This document shows, in pieces, positions 40,042-53,361 of a stretch of 64,000 bases of DNA. How positions within the stretch are numbered: position 1 is the first letter of the stretch; every line of letters starts with the position of its first letter. The notes under the pieces were generated by a model. The model searched no databases. It was not told where the DNA came from and saw only the letters and a list, made by a program, of their open reading frames with translations. Source of the DNA: Pseudomonadota bacterium (GTDB lineage Bacteria; Pseudomonadota; Gammaproteobacteria; Burkholderiales; Burkholderiaceae_C); assembly GCA_020161065.1 (NCBI GenBank), contig JAIUPH010000013.1, positions 124,001-188,000 on the forward strand, read 5' to 3'. Made by a program: the position numbers and the translations under genes.

Positions 40042-40788
40042 TCAGGCCTCTTCGCGGACTTCGACGAACTCGTCGCTGCCGCCGGCGGCCGCCTGCACCA
40101 CGTCGGCCGCGGCGTTGGCCTTGCCTTCGAGCACGGCGTCGGCCACCGCGCGGGCGTACAGCGCGACCGCCTTGGCCGAGTCGTCATTGCCGGGAATCAC
40201 GTAGTCGATGCCCACCGGCGAGTGGTTGGTGTCGACGACGCCGATCACCGGAATGCCCAGCTTCTTGGCTTCGGACACGGCGATCTTGTGGTAGCCGACG
40301 TCGATCACGAACATCGCGTCGGGCAGCGCGCCCATGTCCTGGATGCCGCCGATGTCCTTTTCCAGCTTGCCGAGTTCACGGTCGAACAGCAGCGCTTCCT
40401 TCTTGATCATCTGCTCGGTGCCGGCTTCCTTGGTGGCCTGCATCTCCTTGAGCTTCTTCAGGCTGCCCTTGACCGTCTTGAAGTTGGTCAGCATGCCGCC
40501 GAGCCAGCGCTGGTCGACGTAGGGCATGCCGGCGCGCTGGGCTTCCAGCGCGATGACCTCGCGCGCCTGGCGCTTGGTGCCGATCATCAGGATGGTGCCG
40601 CGGCGGGCGCTGAGCTGGCGGATGAACTTCATCGCCTCGTTGAAGAGCGGCTGCGTCTTCTCGAGGTTGATGATGTGGATCTTGTTGCGATGGCCGTAGA
40701 TGAAGGGGGCCATCTTGGGGTTCCAGAAGCGCGTCTGGTGACCGAAATGGACACCCGCTTCCAGCATTTCACGCATGGAGACAGACAT
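40042..40788 (-). CDS. rpsB: 30S ribosomal protein uS2
   Basis: A 248-residue small-subunit protein. It starts [20 protein letters not shown] and has [20 protein letters not shown], the coiled-coil region and [16 protein letters not shown]. The ATG at 40788 is preceded by CGGAG; the frame is open farther upstream through the leader but is unconserved there. It heads the long minus-strand supercluster to rnhB. The methionine aminopeptidase gene often found divergent from rpsB is not here. Confidence 0.98.
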   Translation of the reverse strand: MSVSMREMLEAGVHFGHQTRFWNPKMAPFIYGHRNKIHIINLEKTQPLFNEAMKFIRQLSARRGTILMIGTKRQAREVIALEAQRAGMPYVDQRWLGGMLTNFKTVKGSLKKLKEMQATKEAGTEQMIKKEALLFDRELGKLEKDIGGIQDMGALPDAMFVIDVGYHKIAVSEAKKLGIPVIGVVDTNHSPVGIDYVIPGNDDSAKAVALYARAVADAVLEGKANAAADVVQAAAGGSDEFVEVREEA

Positions 40789-40825
40789 GGAAACTCCGAA
40801 GGTTGGTTCTAGAATCCCGGCGCCA

Positions 40826-40857
40826 ATCGACACCGTTGTTGCAACGGGATCGACACC
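40826..40857 (-). promoter_or_regulatory. Hairpin flanked by direct repeats in the rpsB leader
   Basis: CCGTTG (40833-40838) pairs with CAACGG (40842-40847) around a 3-nt loop. The nonamer ATCGACACC occurs at 40826-40834 and again at 40849-40857, framing the hairpin. It lies about 40-70 nt before the rpsB start, where an S2-binding autoregulatory element would be expected. The rest of this 187-bp divergent spacer must also hold the amidase promoter; no clear one is seen. Confidence 0.4.
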
Positions 40858-40975
40858 TTGAGAAGCCGGGCTTCGCGACTCGCGGACCGCCGCCGGTGAA
40901 GGACGACGGTCCGCTGTGGTGTTCGCCACCGGGCATTCGAGGCGCCTCACGACACCTTGCCCGAAGACAAACCCG

Positions 40976-42382
40976 ATGAGTTTAGCACGCGCGGATCAGG
41001 CCGATCCGCTTCCCGACCTGTGGGCCGCCCGCGGCGCCGTCGTGTCGGCCGCCGCCGGTGCCGCCGCCAGTGCCGCCGACTTGCTGGCCGAGAGCCTTCG
41101 CGCCGCCGAGAGCGCCGCCTGCGCCCACGCCTTCATCCGCCGCTTCGACGCCGCGGCGCGCGCCACGGCGGCGGCCGTCGACGCCCAGCGCGCGCAAGGC
41201 GCGCCGCTGCCGCCGCTGGCGGGGCTGGCGGTGTCGGTCAAGGACTTGTTCGACGTGGCCGGCCAGCCCAGCACCGCCGGCTCGGCGGCGCTGGCCGATG
41301 CGCCGGCGGCCACCGCCGACAGCCCCGCCGTCGCACGCTTGCGCCGCGCCGGCGCGGCGCTGGTCGGCCACACCAACCTGTCGGAGTTCGCGTTCTCCGG
41401 CGTCGGCATCAACCCGCACCACGGCACGCCGGCCAACGCCGCCACGCTGGCGCTGGACCCGGCGACGCCGCGCGTGCCCGGCGGCTCGACCTCGGGCGGC
41501 GCCACCTCGGTGGCCGCCGGCGCGGCCTGGGCGGCGCTGGGCTCGGACACCGGCGGCTCGATCCGCATCCCGGCCGCGCTGCAAGGCCTGGTCGGCTTCA
41601 AGAACACGCAAAGCCTGACGCCGCTGGCCGGCTGCATCCCGCTGTCGAGCACGCTGGACACGGCTTGCGCGATCACCCGCTCGGTGCGCGACGCGGTGCT
41701 GCTGCACGAGGTGCTGGCCGATCGCAGCTGCACGCTGACGCCGCGCCCGCCGCGGCTGCTGCGCCTGGCGGTGCCGACGACGCTGATGCTCGACGAGCTG
41801 GAGCCCGCCGTGGCCCGCGCCTTCGAAGGCGCGTTGCAAGCGCTGCGCGCGGCCGGCGCGATCGTCGACGAACTTCCCTTGCCGGCGCTGGCGCGGCTGG
41901 CCGCCATCAACGCCCAGGGCGGCTTCAGCGCCGCCGAGAGCTGGGCCTGGCACCGCCGGCTGCTGGCCGAGCGCGGCGATCGCTACGACCCGCGCGTGGC
42001 CTTGCGCATCCGCCGCGGCGAGGCGATGAGCGCGGCCGACTACCTCGACCTGATCGCCGCTCGCCGCGCCTGGACCGCCGAGGTGCAGGCCGTCACCGCC
42101 GGCTACGACGCGCTGCTGTCGCCCACCGTGCCGATGGTGGCGCCGCCGCTGGCGCCGCTGCTGCAAAGCGACGAGGCGTTCTTCGCGGCTAACGCCAGGT
42201 TGCTGCGCAACCCGGCGGCGGTGAACTTCTTCGACGGCTGCGCCTTGTCGCTGCCCTGCCAGGCCGCCGGCGAGCTGCCCGTCGGGCTGATGGTGTGGGC
42301 CGAAGCGCTGGCCGACGACCGCGTGCTGGCCGTCTCGCTGGCCATCGAGCAGACCTTGGCCGCCGGCCGCGCGGAGCGCTGA
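40976..42382 (+). CDS. Amidase-signature family hydrolase
   Basis: A 468-residue amidase of the GatA/AtzF-type fold with a Ser-cisSer-Lys triad. The lysine is in [13 protein letters not shown] (about 85-97); the Gly/Ser signature [17 protein letters not shown] and the nucleophile segment [13 protein letters not shown] follow. The substrate is unknown; no gatB/gatC is near, so a tRNA amidotransferase role is unlikely. It is 1 bp upstream of a D-amino-acid dehydrogenase gene, suggesting use of amide or D-amino-acid compounds. Divergent from rpsB. Confidence 0.9.
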   Translation: MSLARADQADPLPDLWAARGAVVSAAAGAAASAADLLAESLRAAESAACAHAFIRRFDAAARATAAAVDAQRAQGAPLPPLAGLAVSVKDLFDVAGQPSTAGSAALADAPAATADSPAVARLRRAGAALVGHTNLSEFAFSGVGINPHHGTPANAATLALDPATPRVPGGSTSGGATSVAAGAAWAALGSDTGGSIRIPAALQGLVGFKNTQSLTPLAGCIPLSSTLDTACAITRSVRDAVLLHEVLADRSCTLTPRPPRLLRLAVPTTLMLDELEPAVARAFEGALQALRAAGAIVDELPLPALARLAAINAQGGFSAAESWAWHRRLLAERGDRYDPRVALRIRRGEAMSAADYLDLIAARRAWTAEVQAVTAGYDALLSPTVPMVAPPLAPLLQSDEAFFAANARLLRNPAAVNFFDGCALSLPCQAAGELPVGLMVWAEALADDRVLAVSLAIEQTLAAGRAER

Positions 42383-42383
42383 C

Positions 42384-43649
42384 TTGCGCGTCGCGGTGAT
42401 CGGCGCCGGCATCGTCGGCGTCACGACGGCCTACGAACTGGCCGCCGACGGGCACGAGGTCTCGGTCTTCGAGCGCCGCGCCGCGGTGGCCACCGAGACC
42501 AGCTTCGCCAACGCCGGCGTGCTGGCGCCGGGCTACGTCACGCCCTGGGCGGCGCCGGGCATGCCGCGCAAGGTGCTGTCGCAACTGTTCGACCGCCACG
42601 CCGCGGTGCGCCTGGGCGGCTGGGACAGCCTGCGCCTGCTGCCGTGGATGTGGCGCTGGTGGCGCGCCTGCCAGCCCGAGGTCTACCGCCGCAACCGCGG
42701 CGCGATGCAGGCGCTGGCGCACTACAGCCGGCAGCGCCTGCAGACGCTGGCCGATGCTTTGCGGCTGGACTTCGAGCAGGCCAGCGGCTACCTCGTGCTG
42801 TTGCGCGGCAAGCCCGAGTTGAAGGCCGCGCGCACCAGCCTGGAAGTGCTGAAGGAACTGGGCGTGCCGTACCGCCTGGTCGACGGCGACGAGGCGCGCC
42901 GCGTCGAGCCGGGGCTGAACCCGCAGCAGCCGCTGGCCGGCGCCATCCACCTCGCGCAGGACGGCGTCGGTAACTGCCGCCAGTTCGCGCAGTTGCTGCG
43001 GGCCGAAGCGCAGAAGCTGCAGGCGCGCTTCCGGTTCGAGCACGAGGTGCTGCAACTGCGCCCCGGCCCGCGGCCGCAGCTGAGCTGGCGCCACGGCGGG
43101 CGCAGCGGCGAGGACGCCTTCGACGCCGTGGTCGTCTGCGCCGGCGTGGAGGCCAACGCCGTGCTGCGCGACTGCGGCCTGCAACTGCCGCTGGCGCCGG
43201 TGCACGGCTACTCGATCACCGCGACGCTGCGGCCGGTCGAAGGCCATGTGGTGGGCCCGCGCTCGGCCGTGATGGACGAGGCCTACAAGGTGGCCTTGTC
43301 GCGCCTGGGCCAGCGCCTGCGCGTGGCCGGCAGCGCCGAGCTGGGCGGGCCGCTGGCGCGCATCAGCCCGGCGCCGGTGGCCACGCTGTACCGCGTGCTG
43401 GACGACTGGTTTCCCGGCGCCGTGCTGACGCGCGACGCGCAGCTCTGGAAAGGCGCGCGGCCGATGCTGCCCGACGGCCCGCCGGTGCTGGGCGCCAGCG
43501 GGGCCGACGGCGTGTGGCTGAACCTCGGCCACGGCTCCAGCGGCTGGGCCTTGTCGTGCGGCTCGGCGCGCGTGCTGGCCGACCTGCTGGCGGGCCGCGA
43601 GGCGGGCATCGACCTGGCGCCGCTCGGCCTGCAGCGCCTGCGCGGCTGA
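42384..43649 (+). CDS. dadA: D-amino-acid dehydrogenase small subunit (DadA family)
   Basis: A 421-residue FAD oxidoreductase (DAO family) that oxidises D-amino acids, handing electrons to the respiratory chain. The Rossmann start is VIGAGIVGVTTAYELA (5-20). SFANAGVLAPGYVTPWAAPG is a DadA hallmark, and the C-terminal FAD contact is LNLGHGSSGWALSCGSARV. The best start is TTG at 42384, one base after the amidase stop; no nearby in-frame ATG keeps the FAD motif. Exact substrate range is not readable. Confidence 0.92.
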   Translation: MRVAVIGAGIVGVTTAYELAADGHEVSVFERRAAVATETSFANAGVLAPGYVTPWAAPGMPRKVLSQLFDRHAAVRLGGWDSLRLLPWMWRWWRACQPEVYRRNRGAMQALAHYSRQRLQTLADALRLDFEQASGYLVLLRGKPELKAARTSLEVLKELGVPYRLVDGDEARRVEPGLNPQQPLAGAIHLAQDGVGNCRQFAQLLRAEAQKLQARFRFEHEVLQLRPGPRPQLSWRHGGRSGEDAFDAVVVCAGVEANAVLRDCGLQLPLAPVHGYSITATLRPVEGHVVGPRSAVMDEAYKVALSRLGQRLRVAGSAELGGPLARISPAPVATLYRVLDDWFPGAVLTRDAQLWKGARPMLPDGPPVLGASGADGVWLNLGHGSSGWALSCGSARVLADLLAGREAGIDLAPLGLQRLRG

Positions 43650-43669
43650 CGGGCATACTGGGCCTTGCC

Positions 43670-45259
43670 ATGGCCCCTGCCCTTGCTCCCGACCTTGCTC
43701 TCGACCTTGCGCTCGGCCTTGCCCCGTCCACGCCGGGCCCCTGGCGCGTGTTCGCATCGCCCGCGCCCTGGCCTTTGCACGACAGCGCCGGCACCCGCGC
43801 GCACGAGGCGGCGGCCTTGGCCGCGACGGCGCCGCATGCGCTGATGGCGCGCGCCGGACTGGCCGTCGCCCGCCTGGCCTTGGCGTTGGCACCGCAGGCA
43901 CGTTCGGTCACCGTGCTGGCCGGCCCCGGCAACAACGGCGGCGACGGCTTGATCGCCGCCGGCCACCTGCAGCGCCAAGGCCTGCGCGTGCGCGTGCTGC
44001 ACCTGGCCGATCGCGCTCGGCTGCCGGCCGATGCCGCCGACGCGCTGCAACAGGCGCTGGCCGCCGGCGTGACGATCGTCACCGAGCTAACTAACGATCT
44101 GCACGGCGCCGATCTACTGATCGACGCGCTGCTCGGCCTGGGCAGCACGCGCGCGCCGCAAGGCGCGCTGGCGCAGGCCATCGCGGCCGCCAACGCCAGC
44201 GGCCGGCCGCTGCTGGCGGTCGACCTGCCCTCGGGCCTGGACGTGCAGACCGGCTGCCGGCTGGGCACCGCGGCCATCCGCGCCGACTGGACCTTGAGCC
44301 TGCTGACGCTCAAGCCCGGCCTCTTCACCGCCGAGGGGCGCGACGCGGCCGGCGAGGTCTGGTTCGACGACCTGCAAGCCGGCGCCGCACCCGCGCCCAC
44401 GGCCTGGCTCGGCGCGCATGGCGCGCCGCCGGCGCCGGGCTTCGCGCCGCGCCGCCACGCGCAGCACAAGGGCAGCTTCGGCGACGTGGTCGTCGTCGGC
44501 GGCGCCGCCGGCATGCAGGGCGCCGCGTGGCTGGCGGCCCGTGCGGCGCTGACGGCCGGCGCCGGCCGCGTCTACCTGAGCCCCTTGAGCCCGGCCATCC
44601 CGCTGCCGACGCTGCCGGAGCTGATGCAGCGCCCCGAAGCCTGGGCCGACGAGCCGGCGCGGCTGCGCCGCAGCACGGTGGTCTGCGGCTGCGGCGGCGG
44701 CGACGCCGTGGCCGCCGTGCTGCCGCCGCTGCTGCGCCACGCCGGCCGCCTGCTGCTGGATGCCGACGCGCTGAACGCCATCGCGCGCGATGCGTCGTTG
44801 ATGGAACTGCTGGCCGCGCGCGGCCGGCGCGGCGATGGCACGGTGCTGACGCCGCATCCGCTGGAAGCCGCGCGGCTGCAAGGCACGACGGCCGCCGCGG
44901 TGCAGGCCGACCGGCTCGGTAGCGCGCAGGCGCTGGCCCGGCGCAGCGGCGCCGTGGTGCTGCTGAAAGGCTCGGGCACCGTGATCGCCGATGCCGCGCG
45001 CGCGCCGTGGATCAACGCCAGCGGCAACGCCGCGCTGGCCGCGCCGGGCAGCGGCGACGTGCTGGCCGGCTGGCTGGGCGGCCTGTGGGCGCAGCAGGCC
45101 GAAGCCGCCGAAGTCGCCTGGTGGGCCGCCCGCGCCGCCTGCTGGCTGCACGGCCATGCCGCCGACCGCCACCTGGCACGCTCGCCGGCCGCCTGCCTGC
45201 CGCTGCGCGCCGGCGACCTGATCGACGCGATGGCGCAGGCCGCCCAGCTAACGCGTTAG
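43670..45259 (+). CDS. nnr: Bifunctional NAD(P)HX epimerase / ADP-dependent NAD(P)HX dehydratase
   Basis: A 529-residue metabolite-repair enzyme (YjeF type) restoring hydrated NAD(P)H. The N-terminal epimerase domain has VLAGPGNNGGDGLIAAGHL and LLAVDLPSGLDVQTG. The C-terminal ribokinase-like dehydratase domain has GSFGDVVVVGGAAGM, LTPHPLEAARL, VLLKGSGTVIAD and the catalytic-Asp segment AAPGSGDVLAGWLGG. The first 20 residues come from a 12-bp tandem repeat (LAPDLALDLALGLAPS), so the start at 43670 is uncertain. It converges on rnr, stops 5 bp apart. Confidence 0.95.
   Translation: MAPALAPDLALDLALGLAPSTPGPWRVFASPAPWPLHDSAGTRAHEAAALAATAPHALMARAGLAVARLALALAPQARSVTVLAGPGNNGGDGLIAAGHLQRQGLRVRVLHLADRARLPADAADALQQALAAGVTIVTELTNDLHGADLLIDALLGLGSTRAPQGALAQAIAAANASGRPLLAVDLPSGLDVQTGCRLGTAAIRADWTLSLLTLKPGLFTAEGRDAAGEVWFDDLQAGAAPAPTAWLGAHGAPPAPGFAPRRHAQHKGSFGDVVVVGGAAGMQGAAWLAARAALTAGAGRVYLSPLSPAIPLPTLPELMQRPEAWADEPARLRRSTVVCGCGGGDAVAAVLPPLLRHAGRLLLDADALNAIARDASLMELLAARGRRGDGTVLTPHPLEAARLQGTTAAAVQADRLGSAQALARRSGAVVLLKGSGTVIADAARAPWINASGNAALAAPGSGDVLAGWLGGLWAQQAEAAEVAWWAARAACWLHGHAADRHLARSPAACLPLRAGDLIDAMAQAAQLTR
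43681..43728 (+). repeat. Imperfect 12-bp tandem repeat at the start of nnr
   Basis: Four adjacent 12-mers beginning CCTTGC (CCTTGCTCCCGA, CCTTGCTCTCGA, CCTTGCGCTCGG, CCTTGCCCCGTC) span the first codons of nnr; a fifth related unit, CCTTGCCATGGC, spans the ATG itself (43663-43674). They encode a Leu-Ala-rich tetrapeptide repeat. Origin by slippage is likely. Confidence 0.8.
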
Positions 45260-45264
45260 CCGCA

Positions 45265-47697
<2,433 letters not shown>

Positions 47698-47728
47698 GTC
47701 AACGGATGGAAGAAGCGGATAGAAGAGC

Positions 47729-47757
47729 GGGCCGACCTTGTCGGCCCTTTTCTTTTT
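47729..47757 (+). terminator. Intrinsic terminator of tRNA-Leu
   Basis: GGGCCGAC (47729-47736) pairs perfectly with GTCGGCCC (47740-47747) around CTT and is followed by TTTTCTTTTT. It is a classic rho-independent terminator 31 bp after the tRNA, and its T-run abuts the stop codon of the opposing gene. Confidence 0.93.
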
Positions 47758-48278
47758 CAGATCTCGAATTTGCGAGACAGGCCTTCGGGGCGCAGATTGT
47801 CGTAGTCCTCGAACGGCTGGTGGATCCACGGGCTGGTGGGCAGCAGTTCGCAGTAGTAGTCGGGCACGTAGGTCGACACGCCTTTCACCCATAGCACGGC
47901 GGCGCGCAGCTCGCTGATGGCGGGCATGCCGCGCAGCCGGTCGACCACGGCGCGCAGCGTGATGCCGGTGTCGGCCAGGTCGTCGACCAGCAGCACCCGG
48001 CCGGCCAGTTCGCCCTTGGGCATGGTGATGTACTTGGCCATGTCCAGCCGGCCCTGGATGGTGCCGGCCTCGGCGCGGTACGAGCTGGTCGACATGATGG
48101 CCAGCGGCTTGTCGAACACCCGCGAGATGATGTCGCCCGGGCGCATGCCACCGCGCGCCAGGCACAGGATCTGGTCGAATTCCCAGCCCGAGTGATGCAC
48201 CTTGAGCGCCAGGCGCTCGATCAACAGGTGGTACTCGTCCCAGGACACGTACAGGTGCTTGCCGTCGTCGGTGAGCAT
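47757..48278 (-). CDS. Purine-type phosphoribosyltransferase
   Basis: A 173-residue type I phosphoribosyltransferase, probably salvaging a purine base (xanthine/guanine/hypoxanthine) with PRPP. The PRPP motif is VLLVDDLADTGITL (about 95-108) and the N-terminal ILCLARGGMRPGDIISR is typical of the Gpt/Hpt-like group. It follows purA by 46 bp on the same strand, matching a purine role. The base preferred cannot be read. Confidence 0.9.
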   Translation of the reverse strand: MLTDDGKHLYVSWDEYHLLIERLALKVHHSGWEFDQILCLARGGMRPGDIISRVFDKPLAIMSTSSYRAEAGTIQGRLDMAKYITMPKGELAGRVLLVDDLADTGITLRAVVDRLRGMPAISELRAAVLWVKGVSTYVPDYYCELLPTSPWIHQPFEDYDNLRPEGLSRKFEI

Positions 48279-48324
48279 GGGGTTCCTCGTTTCGGGGGAA
48301 GGTCAGGGCCGGTTCAAAACCGAA

Positions 48325-50864
<2,540 letters not shown>

Positions 50865-50931
50865 GAACAGCGCACCGGGGTTGAAAACGGCATTCTATCG
50901 GCGCCACCGGTGCCGAACTCGGGCGCCGAAC

Positions 50932-51126
50932 TCAGCGCCACAGCACCAGCAGCAACACGCCGGCCAGCATGCTGCTGAGGCCGATGAAGCGCAGCTGGCC
51001 GTCGCTCAAGCGCGTGGCGCGCTCGAACACCTGGCGCCAGGCGCGCGGGCTGAAGAAGGGCAGCAGCCCTTCCAGCACCAGCATCAGGGCCAGCGCGCCC
51101 CACAGCCAGTCCCACCAGTCCCGCAT
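50932..51126 (-). CDS. DUF2065 (YjeT-like) small membrane protein
   Basis: A 64-residue protein with two hydrophobic helices (LWGALALMLVLEGLLPFF and FIGLSSMLAGVLLLVLW) joined by a short polar turn. It matches the DUF2065/YjeT family, which in E. coli lies between hflC and purA as here (hflC-DUF2065-hisZ-purA). Function is unknown; location beside HflKC hints at the inner membrane. The ATG at 51126 is 20 bp after hflC stops. Confidence 0.85.
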   Translation of the reverse strand: MRDWWDWLWGALALMLVLEGLLPFFSPRAWRQVFERATRLSDGQLRFIGLSSMLAGVLLLVLWR

Positions 51127-51146
51127 GCCGTCGAAGATTTGCGTTA

Positions 51147-52058
51147 TCAGCGGCCCCTGGCCGCCGGTGCGGCCGGGGCCGCCGGCGCCGTCGCGCCGCT
51201 GCTGCGCATGGCCTTGAAGAACTCGCTGTTGCTGTCGACCACCATCACGTCGGACTTGCTGCGGAACGACGAGCGGTACGCCTCCAGGCTGCGATAGAAC
51301 TGCGCGAACTGCGGGTCGCGGCCGAAGGCGTCGGCGTACAGCGCCGAGGCCTTGGAGTCGCCTTCGCCCTTGATCTTCTGCGCGTCGCGATAGGCCTCGG
51401 CGATGATCACCTCGCGCTGGCGGTCGGCGTCGGCGCGGATCTTCTCGGCGTCGGCGATGCCTTGCGAGCGCAACTGGTTGGCCACCTGCTTGCGCTCGGA
51501 CTCCATGCGGCGGTAGACCGAGTCGGTGATGTCGGCGACGAAGTCCACGCGCTTGATGCGCACGTCGACGATCTCGATGCCGAAGGCCTTGGCCTCGTCG
51601 GCCAGGCGGTTGCGCACGTCCTGCATGATCTTGTCGCGCTCGCCGGAGAGCACGGCGCGCACGTCGCGCTTGGTGATCTCTTCGTTGAACGCGGCCTGCA
51701 CCACGGGGCTGAGACGGCTTTCCAGGTTGCGCAGGTCGGTGCCGTTGTTGCGGATGAACTGGCGCGGCTCGGCAATGCGCCACTTGATCAGCCAGTCGAT
51801 CACCAGGCTCTTCTTCTCGGCGGTGAAGATCGGCCGCGTCTCGGGGCTGTCCAGCGTCTGGATGCGCTTGTCGAGGAAGACGACGTTCTGGAACGGCGGC
51901 GGCATCTTCACCTTGAGGCCGGGCTCGGCGATGACCTCCTTGATTTCGCCCAGGGCGTAGACGACTGCCAATTGGCGCTGGTCGACGATGAACAGCGTCG
52001 AGGCGGCGATGATCAGCACCAGCAGCGCGGCGCCGACGATGAGTCCGATGCGGTTCAT
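51147..52058 (-). CDS. hflC: FtsH protease modulator HflC
   Basis: A 303-residue SPFH/Band-7 protein that, with HflK, cages FtsH in the inner membrane. One N-terminal membrane helix (about 5-24) precedes the SPFH domain (LAVVYALGEIKEVIAEPGLK) and a long coiled coil (KRVDFVADITDSVYRRMESE, ERKQVANQLRSQGIADAEKI). It has an Ala/Pro-rich tail. It follows hflK by 5 bp. Confidence 0.96.
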   Translation of the reverse strand: MNRIGLIVGAALLVLIIAASTLFIVDQRQLAVVYALGEIKEVIAEPGLKVKMPPPFQNVVFLDKRIQTLDSPETRPIFTAEKKSLVIDWLIKWRIAEPRQFIRNNGTDLRNLESRLSPVVQAAFNEEITKRDVRAVLSGERDKIMQDVRNRLADEAKAFGIEIVDVRIKRVDFVADITDSVYRRMESERKQVANQLRSQGIADAEKIRADADRQREVIIAEAYRDAQKIKGEGDSKASALYADAFGRDPQFAQFYRSLEAYRSSFRSKSDVMVVDSNSEFFKAMRSSGATAPAAPAAPAARGR

Positions 52059-52063
52059 GGTGT

Positions 52064-53332
52064 TCAGCGTCCTTCGCGGTCGCGCGTGCGCGAGTTGTCG
52101 CGGGAACGGGGGTCGGTCGCGGTCGCCGCCACCGGCGCCTCGGCCGGCGCCGGCGCCACCGACAGCGGCGGCGTGGCGGCCGCCGGGGTGCCGCCGCCTT
52201 GCAGCAGCTTGTCCAGCGGCAGGTACAGCAGGTTGGAGCCGCTGCGCGTGTCGACCATCAGCTTGCTGACGTTGGCGTACACCTGCTGCATGGTTTCGAG
52301 GTACAGGCGGTCGCGCGTGACGACCGGCGCCTTCTGGTATTCGCCCAGCACCAGGCGGAAGCGCTGCGCATCGCCCTCGGCCTGCGCCACCACGCGCGAG
52401 CGGTAGCCCTCGGCCTCTTCCATCAGCCGCGAGGCGGTGCCGCGCGCCTTGGGCACCACGTCGCTGGCGTAGGCCTGGCCTTCGTTCTTGAAGCGGTCGC
52501 GGTCGGCGCCGGCCTTGACGGCGTCGTTGAACGCGGCCTGCACCGAGTCGGGCACCAGCACGTTCTGCACGTTGACGTTGGAGATCACGATGCCGGCCTT
52601 CAGCCGGTCGAGCTGCGACTGGATGGACTTGACGAGGTCGGCGGCCAGCGCGTCACGCTGCTCGTACAGCACCGAGTCGACCTTGCTGCGGCCGACGATC
52701 TCGCGCACCGCCGATTCGGCCGCCTGCACGACGGCGGAATCGGGGTCGCGGTTCTCGAACAGGTAGGCGCGCGCGTCGTTCAGCCGGTATTGCACGGTGA
52801 AGCGGATGTCGATGATGTTCTCGTCCTGCGTCAGCATCGACGAGTCGCGCAGCCCCGTGGCCTGCACCACCGAGTTGCGGCCGACGTCGACCGAGCGCAG
52901 TTGCGTCACCGACACCGTCTCGTGCGCCTGGAAGGGATACGGAAAGCGCCACTGGAAGCCGGCGTCCACCGTGTGGCTGTACTTGCCGAACTGCGTGACC
53001 ACGGCCTGCTGGCCTTCCTGCACGATGAAGAAGCCGCTGCCCAGCCAGCCCAGCACCACCACCGCGGCAATCAACCCGAGGCCGATGCCGGCGCTGCGCA
53101 TGTCGGGCTGGAAGCTGCCGCCGGGGCCGTTGCCGTCGCCGCGGCCATTCGGGCCGTTCGGGCCGGGCGTGCCGCCGCCGCGGCCGCCGAACAGGCCGCT
53201 GAGCTTGCGGTTGAAGTCGCGCCACAGTTCGTCGAGGTCGGGCGGGCCTTCGTTGCGGCCGTTGTAGACCAGCGTGGCCGCCCAGGCCTTCAGCCGTGCC
53301 GGCAGCGAGCGGGGTGGGTGTGAGTAGGGCAT
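52064..53332 (-). CDS. hflK: FtsH protease modulator HflK
   Basis: A 422-residue SPFH protein, partner of HflC. A Gly/Pro/Asn-rich N-terminal segment (about 48-75), usual in HflK, precedes one membrane helix (about 80-105) and the Band-7 domain with EGQQAVVTQFGKYSHTVDAG. A coiled coil and a Pro/Ala-rich tail end it. The ATG at 53332 gives the family start; an ATG 11 codons earlier is possible. It follows hflX by 29 bp. Confidence 0.96.
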   Translation of the reverse strand: MPYSHPPRSLPARLKAWAATLVYNGRNEGPPDLDELWRDFNRKLSGLFGGRGGGTPGPNGPNGRGDGNGPGGSFQPDMRSAGIGLGLIAAVVVLGWLGSGFFIVQEGQQAVVTQFGKYSHTVDAGFQWRFPYPFQAHETVSVTQLRSVDVGRNSVVQATGLRDSSMLTQDENIIDIRFTVQYRLNDARAYLFENRDPDSAVVQAAESAVREIVGRSKVDSVLYEQRDALAADLVKSIQSQLDRLKAGIVISNVNVQNVLVPDSVQAAFNDAVKAGADRDRFKNEGQAYASDVVPKARGTASRLMEEAEGYRSRVVAQAEGDAQRFRLVLGEYQKAPVVTRDRLYLETMQQVYANVSKLMVDTRSGSNLLYLPLDKLLQGGGTPAAATPPLSVAPAPAEAPVAATATDPRSRDNSRTRDREGR

Positions 53333-53361
53333 GTGGTGGTTGGAGGCAGATCCCGGTGCCA

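Noticed and set aside
40976-42382. Reading the amidase as GatA of the tRNA amidotransferase
   Set aside because: The amidase signature is shared, but no gatB or gatC is adjacent and the neighbour is a D-amino-acid dehydrogenase.
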